Part shown: positions 4,737-10,357 of the stretch, piece by piece
Layout: every line of letters starts with the position of its first letter
How positions within the stretch are numbered: the stretch's first letter is position 1
Source: CAYSHJ01 sp964589725
GTDB lineage: Bacteria > Planctomycetota > Planctomycetia > Planctomycetales > Planctomycetaceae
Reading direction: 5' to 3'
Length of the DNA stretch: 10,357 bases
Assembly (NCBI GenBank): GCA_964589725.1
Contig: CAZPUJ010000198.1
Span: forward strand, 1-10,357
The notes under the pieces: generated by a model
The model's database searches: none
What the model was told of the DNA's origin: nothing
Seen by the model: the letters and a program-made list of their open reading frames with translations, nothing else
Program-made: the position numbers and the translations under genes

Positions 4737-7090
4737 CTTCTCTCTAATCCCTCATCATTCACTTTGCCATGCGCCATGTCCAACTGCGCTTTGTGCAATC
4801 TCGCGTACGTGCCGCTGCGTTCGAGCAGTTCGTCGTGTCGGCCACATTCGGTGATGCGGCCTTGTTCGAGGACCACCAAGCGGTGGGCTCGGCGGAGAGT
4901 GCTGAGCCGATGGGCGATGGCGATCGTCGTGCGGCCGCGCGTGAGGTTCTCGAGCGCGAGTTGGATTTCGCGTTCGGTTTCAGTGTCCACGGAGGAGGTG
5001 GCTTCGTCGAGGATCAGGATACGCGGGTCAATGAGCAACGCGCGCGCGATACTGATGCGTTGACGTTCGCCGCCGGAGAGGGACATGCCTCGCTCGCCGA
5101 CGAACGAGTCGTAGCCGTCCGGTTGCCGCAGAATGAACTCGTGCGCGCGCGCGGCCTTCGCGGCGGAAATGATTTCTTCGCGAGTCGCTTGAGGTCGGCC
5201 GTAGGCGACGTTGTCGGCGATCGTGCCGTAAAACAGGAACGGCTCCTGAAGCACGATGCCGATGTTGCGGCGGTAGTCTTCGAGAGCAAATTGCCGCACG
5301 TCGGTGCCGTCGACAAGGACCGCGCCTTCGGTGACGTCGTGGAAGCGGCAAACTAAGTTGATCAGCGTCGTCTTGCCCGCTCCGCTGGGTCCGACAAGTC
5401 CGATCATCTCGCCTGGCTGAATGCGCAGGCTGACCCCCTTCAAGATGGGACGAGTTCCGTAGCGAAACTGCACGTCGCGAAACTCGACTTCGCCGCGGAC
5501 TCGGCCGGGACGAATCGGGTTCGGCGGGTCGGCGATGCCAGGGACTCGGTCGAGGATTTCAAAGATGCGATGCGCGCTGTTGGCCGCTCGCTGCGTCGGC
5601 TCGACAATACGGCTGAGGGCTTCCATCCGCCCGTAAAACCGATTGATGAGCAGCACGCTGGCGAATAGCACACCCACCGTCAGCTTGTGGTCGAGCACTC
5701 GCCAAATGCCAACGACACAGATCAGCAGCAGGCTCAGGTCGGAGAGCAACACCAGCAGCGGGCTGAACGCCGACCACAGCTTGTTGACGATATTGTTCTT
5801 TTGGAAGACCTGATCGTTGCGAGCCTTGAATCGGTCAATCTCCCGCTGCTCCTGGGCGAACGCCTTGACCACGCGAATCCCGGGTATCGTGTCGGCCAGG
5901 ACGTTGGTCATCTCCGCCCAGGCGCGGCTTCCTGCCAGGAAGCCGGATCGCAACTTGCTCCGCACGGCGTGAACCAGCCAACCGATCACAGGCAGTGGCA
6001 AGAGCGTGACGAATCCCAGCCAGGCATCCTTCCACAGCACGTACCACCCGATCAAAAACAGCATCACGATGTCCGACGCAAAGTCGGTCAAATGCACGGC
6101 AATGAAGTAGCAAATGCGATCGGTGTCGGTATCGATGCGCGAGATCAAATCGCCGGTCCGTTTTCCGCCGAAGAACTCAAGCGACAGTCGTTGCAGGTGC
6201 GCATACGTTTGATTACGCAGGTCGGCGGCCACTCGTTCGCTGATCCACGCCAAGACGTAGATGCGAATCCAGCCAATCAGCCACGAGATGACGACCGCTC
6301 CGAAGAAGGCCAGCAAGTACCACGTCGCCAGCACGATCGCATGCTCGCGACTCTCGGCGATAACGGCAGCGTCGTCGATGACCAAGATGACGCTGGGATC
6401 AGCACCGGGGGGCGGATTGCGGGTCGTCTGTTTCCAAAACGGTTCCAAAACTTTGTCGATGATCTCGCCGAACAGCGGCATTGGGACGGTCGCGAAGAAC
6501 GACCCCAGCAACGTCAGCACGAATGCCAGTGCCATCATCCGTGCATGAGGCTTCGCAAATCGCAGCAACCGAGCGAACGATTTCGTCATCGGCGGGAGAG
6601 GTGCGGAGGTCGGACCGCAGGTTGGACACTCAGCGTTCTCGTCTGGCAGCGCCCCGCCACAGGTTGAACAAATCGGGCCGTCGGCCGGTTCGTCGAGGTC
6701 GTCGCTCTCATCCCGATCGGCGTCCGCCTGCTTGAGTTTTTCAATCTGCTGGATCATCCGATGTACGGCGACCGCGTGCCCGACCGTGTATCGCCAGAGT
6801 TGTGGCTGTTCCTCCGAGCCGCGAATTTCGAGCGTGCCAACGGTCCCTTGCTCTCGAGCGGTTACTTGCTGGATGTCGGCCAGTGGCATGGCTGACATGC
6901 TGGGGCCTGACACGGAGACGGTTTCGGCCCTCACGCCGATCAGACGGCGATCCGTGACGACCAGCAAGCCGGCTTGGTAGTTCAGGCTTTGGTCGAGGTC
7001 GGTCTCGACCCACATGCGGGCATGCTCGCCGGGTTGGAGTTGCGCGGCGGCCAGACGCCTCAAGTCGTATGCTGAACTGGATAAGGTCAT
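4733..7090 (-). CDS. Cyanophycin-associated ABC transporter, fused permease and ATPase
   Basis: The product is 785 residues from the ATG at 7090 (GGAG 13 bases upstream). An in-frame TTG at 7102 would add MFQA but sits one base from that GGAG. Numbered from the TTG, residues 10-125 form a soluble, strand-rich, PH-like region (LLVVTDRRLIGV). A zinc ribbon follows with C145-x2-C148 and C159-x2-C162. Next is a six-helix exporter-type membrane domain (about 188-490, including EFFGGKRTGDLISRIDTD at 309-326). The ATPase has Walker A GPSGAGKT (571-578), Q-loop Q619, signature LSGGERQ (675-681), Walker B ILILDEATSS (695-704) and H-loop H731. All key catalytic residues are present, so it should be an active half-transporter working as a homodimer in the inner membrane. 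This architecture matches the ABC transporter found next to cphA and DUF1854 genes elsewhere. Substrate is unknown; peptide or amino acid movement tied to cyanophycin is inference. Confidence 0.92.
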   Translation of the reverse strand: MTLSSSAYDLRRLAAAQLQPGEHARMWVETDLDQSLNYQAGLLVVTDRRLIGVRAETVSVSGPSMSAMPLADIQQVTAREQGTVGTLEIRGSEEQPQLWRYTVGHAVAVHRMIQQIEKLKQADADRDESDDLDEPADGPICSTCGGALPDENAECPTCGPTSAPLPPMTKSFARLLRFAKPHARMMALAFVLTLLGSFFATVPMPLFGEIIDKVLEPFWKQTTRNPPPGADPSVILVIDDAAVIAESREHAIVLATWYLLAFFGAVVISWLIGWIRIYVLAWISERVAADLRNQTYAHLQRLSLEFFGGKRTGDLISRIDTDTDRICYFIAVHLTDFASDIVMLFLIGWYVLWKDAWLGFVTLLPLPVIGWLVHAVRSKLRSGFLAGSRAWAEMTNVLADTIPGIRVVKAFAQEQREIDRFKARNDQVFQKNNIVNKLWSAFSPLLVLLSDLSLLLICVVGIWRVLDHKLTVGVLFASVLLINRFYGRMEALSRIVEPTQRAANSAHRIFEILDRVPGIADPPNPIRPGRVRGEVEFRDVQFRYGTRPILKGVSLRIQPGEMIGLVGPSGAGKTTLINLVCRFHDVTEGAVLVDGTDVRQFALEDYRRNIGIVLQEPFLFYGTIADNVAYGRPQATREEIISAAKAARAHEFILRQPDGYDSFVGERGMSLSGGERQRISIARALLIDPRILILDEATSSVDTETEREIQLALENLTRGRTTIAIAHRLSTLRRAHRLVVLEQGRITECGRHDELLERSGTYARLHKAQLDMAHGKVNDEGLERR

Positions 7091-7163
7091 GGCCTGGAAC
7101 AAGCTCCGCCGAAAGTACGTTGCTCAAAGACACGAGAAAATGCAGCCCGGCACTCTGGAAATC

Positions 7164-7199
7164 CTTCTCCCTCGCCCTCTCCCCGGAGGGACGAGAAGA
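7164..7199. repeat. GC-rich palindromic repeat in the ABC transporter leader
   Basis: CTTCTC...GAGAAG encloses CTCG(C)CCTC and GAGG(GA)CGAG around a TCCCCG loop. It shares the CCCTCTCCCC block with the arms of the element inside the glycosyltransferase gene, so it may be a single-arm relative of that family. It lies 74 bases upstream of the transporter start and would be in its 5' leader if transcription starts further out. Confidence 0.55.
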
Positions 7200-7307
7200 G
7201 TGGACGTGAAGGCGTTTCCGCTGTTTGCTGGCCGTGAAGGCTTTTGTCAACCATTCGCTCAATATTTCCGGACCGGCGGCAATAAAAATGTCGAGTCGGG
7301 GATTGCA

Positions 7308-7324
7308 ATGCTTGGTTCAAGCAT
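7308..7324. promoter_or_regulatory. Perfect 7-bp inverted repeat (possible operator or hairpin)
   Basis: ATGCTTG-GTT-CAAGCAT is a perfect dyad with a 3-base centre, in a locally more AT-rich stretch of the divergent region, about 218 bases from the transporter start. Its size suits either a short RNA hairpin or a dimeric regulator site. Function is a guess. Confidence 0.3.
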
Positions 7325-7802
7325 GATTAAATCCCGCCACGTTGATGAATGGCGTCGGGAGCAGGGTTGCTCTCCGTCAGGAATCCCGCCGAGCACCGGT
7401 GCAATGACGCTCCGGTCTCGCCTCAAAAAGGCACACCCCGCCAGAGCTAACGCTCGTCCCTCACACCTGTCTCTTGCGAGTCCGACCGGCACTCGCGGCT
7501 TTCCACCACCTCTTCCCATTGGCTGGAGCCACGCAAATTCGGTCGGGCTGAACGCCGACTCCGCGGTCAACTGCGCATTGACCGACCTCGGCCGCCGCGC
7601 CTGCCAGCCTTGTGGCGAACTTTGCTGTGGCAATCTGATGGACGATCGCTCTTCGATCTCGACAAGCTTCCCTGCCTGATGGCCGATATTGTGTTGGACG
7701 TTTCGAAACGCTGGCCGTTCCCAACTCGGCCTCGGCTCGACTGACCAGTTGATCAACGAAAAACCCGCCTTCCCGCCTTCCCGCCACTTTGAAAGTACAA
7801 CA

Positions 7803-7829
7803 GGCCCCGATGATTGGGCCAATTGCAGG
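7803..7829 (+). promoter_or_regulatory. Hairpin and weak ribosome binding site before cphA
   Basis: GGCCC (7803-7807) pairs with GGGCC (7816-7820) around an 8-base loop, immediately before the likely ribosome binding AGG (7827-7829), which is 10 bases from the cphA ATG at 7840. The weak Shine-Dalgarno next to a stable small stem could limit translation initiation; this is inference. Confidence 0.3.
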
Positions 7830-7839
7830 CGCCACAATT

Positions 7840-10357
7840 ATGGATTTCCGAAAGGTCTTGGTGCTTCGAGGTCCAAACCTCTGGGCAAACTTTCCCGTCT
7901 TGGAAGCTTGGGTGGATTTAGGCGAGTTCAGGGATAAGTCCTCCGACGAGATTCCTGGCTTTAACGACCGACTGATGACGTGGCTGCCGACGATGATTGA
8001 ACATCGTTGCAGCGTCGGCGAACGTGGCGGCTTCTTTCAGCGGCTGCGACGCGGGACGTATTTGGCTCACACGCTGGAGCACGTCACCATCGAGCTGCAG
8101 TCGCTGGCTGGCCACGAAGTCGGATTTGGCAGGGCGCGGGAGACGAACGAAGACGGCGTCTACAAAGTCGCCATCCAGTACGTCGAAGAAGACGTCGCCA
8201 AGGAGTGCCTCAAGGTCGCTCGCGAATTGATCCTCGCCGCCGTTCATGGCCAGCCGATTGATCTCGCGAAAGAAATCGAGCGGCTGAAGGAAATGGCTCA
8301 AGACCTCGGCCTTGGTCCCAGCACGAAGGCGATCGTCAAGGCCGCGACCAATCGTGGCATCCCGTACCGGCGTCTCAATAAAGGAAGCCTGATACAGTTT
8401 GGCTACGGCAACAAACAGCGACGTATTCTGGCGTCCGAGACCGACGTGACCACGACGATTGCCGAGGCGATCGCTCAAGACAAGAACCTGACTCGCGAAC
8501 TGTTGGCCGGGATCGGCGTGCCGGTTCCCGAAGGTCGGCCGGTCGAGTCCGCCGAAGATGCTTGGGAAGCGGCTGAAGACATCGGCATCCCCGTCGTCGT
8601 CAAGCCGCAAGACGGCAATCAGGGTCGTGGCGTCACGACGAACCTCACGACCAAAGAACAAGTCGTGCGAGCTTACGAGATCGCCAACGACGAAAGTTCC
8701 AAGGTCATCGTCGAGAAATACATCCCCGGCTGCGATTATCGTCTGCTGGTCGTCGGCGGCAAGTTGATCGCGGCGGCGCGTCGTGAACCGGCGAACGTCA
8801 TCGGCGACGGCGTGCATTCGATCGCTCAGCTTGTGGACCTGGTTAATCAAGACCCGCGCCGCGGCGAGCATCACGGCACGGTGCTCAGCAAGATGCACAT
8901 CAACGACGCGGCGCTGGTCGTGCTCAAAGAACAAGGTTTCTCTCCGGAATCGGTTCCGCCCGCAGGTCAGAGAGTATTGATTCGGAGAAACGCGAACTTG
9001 AGTACGGGTGGTACGGCGGTCGACGTCACCGATCGCGTTCACACCGACTGGACGCGCCGAGCCGTCGAGGCGGCACGCATGATCGGCCTGGACGTCGCCG
9101 GCATCGACGTCGTGGCCATCGACATTAGCAAGCCTTGCGAACCGGGCACGGGAGCGATTGTTGAAGTCAACGCGGCTCCGGGCCTGCGCATGCACCTCGC
9201 GCCGAGTTCCGGCCAGCCGAGGCCCGTCGGCGAGGCGATCATCAGCACGCTGTATCCCGAAGGAAACAACGGCCGCATTCCCATTGTCGCGGTCACGGGC
9301 GTGAACGGCAAAACGACCACGACGCGGTTCATCTCACACATCCTGAAAGGGACTGGCGCGCTGGTGGGCACGACCTGTACCGACGGCATCTATATTGACG
9401 ACCGCCGCATCGACAACGGCGATTGCAGCGGCCCCGTCAGTGCTCGCAACGTCCTGATGAACCCCGAAGTCGAGATGGCCGTGCTAGAGACCGCTCGCGG
9501 CGGCATCCTGCGCGCGGGCCTGGGCTTCGATAAGTGCGATGTCGCCGTGGTGACGAATATCGGTGAGGGTGATCACCTTGGCCTGTCCGACATCGAAACG
9601 CTGGAGAAACTGGCGCAGGTCAAGCGAGTCATCGTCGATGTCGTCCCGCCGACCGGTTCCGCCGTGCTCAACGCAACCGACCCGCACACCGTCGCGATGG
9701 CTCCCAAGTGCAAAGGCAAGGTCATCTTCTTCGCCATCGACGGCCAGAACCCGGTCATCGTTGAACACCGTGCGAAAGGTGGCCGAGCCATCTTCGTCAA
9801 AGAGCACTTTGTCGTCCTGGCCGAGGGTCAGCGCGAAGAGCCGCTCATCTCGCTCGATCGAATTCCATTGACGCACGCCGGCAAGATCAGTTTCCAAGTC
9901 GAGAACACGCTGGCCTCGATCGCCGCCGCGTGGGCGTTGAACATCTCGCACGACGTCATCACCGCCCGCGTCGACACGTTCGCCGCGAACCTCGAAGCCA
10001 GTCCCGGACGCTTCAACGTGCTGAAGATTCGCGGCGGCACGGTCATCGTCGATTACGGCCACAACGCCTCGGCGCTGGTCGCGATCATCAACGCGATCAA
10101 GAACTACCCGCACGCGCAGCGAGCCTGCGTCTACTCGACCGCCGGCGACCGCCGCGATTGCGACATGCATCGCCAAGGACAACTGCTGGGTGAAGCCTTC
10201 GACCGTGTGATCCTGTACGAGGACCATTACCTGCGTGGTCGCAACCCTGGCGAAATCATTCGCCTGTTCCGCCAAGGCATCGAAAATGCAACCTCGCGCC
10301 GCACCACCCACATCGAAGAGGTCTTCGGAGCCGTGAAAGCCGTCGAACGAGCCTTAT
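7840..10357 (+). CDS. cphA: Cyanophycin synthetase (C-terminus cut by window edge)
   Basis: The frame runs from the ATG at 7840 to the right edge without a stop, giving 839 residues; full-length enzymes are about 870-900, so only the tail is missing. Cyanophycin synthetase adds Asp to the backbone and Arg to each Asp side chain, using ATP, to build the cytoplasmic nitrogen store multi-L-arginyl-poly-L-aspartate. The N-terminal domain opens MDFRKVLVLRGPNLW and contains CSVGERGGFFQRLRRGTY and HTLEHVTIELQSLAG. The ATP-grasp domain (about 210-480) has VVVKPQDGNQGRGV with K255 and G259-G264, RREPANVIGDGVHSI, and VEVNAAPGLRMH. The Mur ligase-like domain starts with the P-loop GVNGKTTTTR (G487-R496), followed by ETARGGILRAGLGFD and NIGEGDHLGL. 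The last part shows DYGHNASAL (D738-L746). Active residues of both ligase domains appear intact. It is divergent from the ABC operon. No cyanophycinase gene is visible in the window. Confidence 0.96.
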   Translation, partial: MDFRKVLVLRGPNLWANFPVLEAWVDLGEFRDKSSDEIPGFNDRLMTWLPTMIEHRCSVGERGGFFQRLRRGTYLAHTLEHVTIELQSLAGHEVGFGRARETNEDGVYKVAIQYVEEDVAKECLKVARELILAAVHGQPIDLAKEIERLKEMAQDLGLGPSTKAIVKAATNRGIPYRRLNKGSLIQFGYGNKQRRILASETDVTTTIAEAIAQDKNLTRELLAGIGVPVPEGRPVESAEDAWEAAEDIGIPVVVKPQDGNQGRGVTTNLTTKEQVVRAYEIANDESSKVIVEKYIPGCDYRLLVVGGKLIAAARREPANVIGDGVHSIAQLVDLVNQDPRRGEHHGTVLSKMHINDAALVVLKEQGFSPESVPPAGQRVLIRRNANLSTGGTAVDVTDRVHTDWTRRAVEAARMIGLDVAGIDVVAIDISKPCEPGTGAIVEVNAAPGLRMHLAPSSGQPRPVGEAIISTLYPEGNNGRIPIVAVTGVNGKTTTTRFISHILKGTGALVGTTCTDGIYIDDRRIDNGDCSGPVSARNVLMNPEVEMAVLETARGGILRAGLGFDKCDVAVVTNIGEGDHLGLSDIETLEKLAQVKRVIVDVVPPTGSAVLNATDPHTVAMAPKCKGKVIFFAIDGQNPVIVEHRAKGGRAIFVKEHFVVLAEGQREEPLISLDRIPLTHAGKISFQVENTLASIAAAWALNISHDVITARVDTFAANLEASPGRFNVLKIRGGTVIVDYGHNASALVAIINAIKNYPHAQRACVYSTAGDRRDCDMHRQGQLLGEAFDRVILYEDHYLRGRNPGEIIRLFRQGIENATSRRTTHIEEVFGAVKAVERAL

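Larger units (their letters stand above)
7091..7839. other. Divergent non-coding region between the ABC operon and cphA
   Basis: About 750 bases separate the two divergent starts. Open frames exist on both strands (7259-7837 minus, and 7014-7679 plus, which overlaps the transporter), but their products have arginine-, proline- and serine-rich composition with no recognisable domain, so I do not call them genes. The region should hold both promoters; I found no convincing -35/-10 pair. It contains a GC-rich repeat hairpin (7164-7199), a 7-bp perfect hairpin (7308-7324), a 10-bp palindrome GCACCGGTGC (7393-7402), a short tandem TTCCCGCC (about 7771-7786) and a small hairpin next to the cphA start. 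Confidence 0.5.

Noticed and set aside
5687..6667. Plus-strand open frame of 326 codons
   Set aside because: It is entirely antisense to the ABC transporter membrane domain, whose motifs are intact; the product is Gln/Arg/Asp-rich and unrecognisable.
7259..7837. Minus-strand open frame of 192 codons in the divergent region
   Set aside because: It is not antisense to a gene and so was considered seriously, but the product shows no fold or motif, no good ribosome binding site, and spans small palindromes. It is better treated as non-coding unless homologues are found.
7918..9195. Minus-strand open frame of 425 codons
   Set aside because: It is antisense to cphA, which has every expected motif; long antisense frames are usual in such GC-rich genes.
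9484..10311. Minus-strand open frame of 275 codons
   Set aside because: It is another antisense shadow of cphA, with Asp/Arg/Val-rich composition and no domain.

Overview
The window is high-GC bacterial DNA with compact genes and several families of GC-rich palindromic repeats, both between and inside genes. The gene content (archaeal-type phosphoglycerate mutase, bacterial cyanophycin synthetase with its partner ABC transporter) and the style of the repeats (arms of the CCCTCACCC / CCCTCTCCC type and the GCGGGGCGGCGTCAGC type) suggest a member of the Planctomycetota. This is inference from style and gene families; no marker gene here fixes the taxon.

Left part (1-3853). Three genes lie on the minus strand: a small M50-like membrane metalloprotease (2291-1719), an archaeal-type cofactor-independent phosphoglycerate mutase apgM (1554-259), and the start of a further gene running off the left edge (from about 63, or 147). 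A nested inverted-repeat element (1588-1706) sits between the protease and apgM. On the plus strand, divergent from the protease, is a membrane glycosyltransferase family 2 gene (2331-3704). Its reading frame passes straight through an inserted repeat element (2656-2822). A 130-bp near-perfect inverted repeat (3724-3853) fills the gap between this gene and the convergent DUF1854 gene.

Right part (3870-10357). This is a cyanophycin locus. cphA (7840 to beyond the right edge) encodes cyanophycin synthetase, which makes the Asp-Arg storage polymer. Divergent from it, across about 750 bp of non-coding DNA, is a minus-strand operon. It holds an ABC exporter-type half-transporter with an extra N-terminal sensor-like region and zinc ribbon (7090-4733), then a barstar-family protein (4736-4431) overlapping it by four bases, then a DUF1854 protein (4358-3870). 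The ABC transporter and DUF1854 protein are known companions of cphA in other bacteria, though their role is not settled. The barstar gene between them is clearly lower in GC (about 51% by hand count, against 67-70% in sampled neighbouring lines) and looks like a later insertion.

The best leads are the barstar gene wedged into the cyanophycin operon, the repeat element translated in frame inside the glycosyltransferase, and a His-to-Glu change at a predicted metal-ligand position of ApgM. I saw no tRNA, rRNA, CRISPR array or complete transposase.
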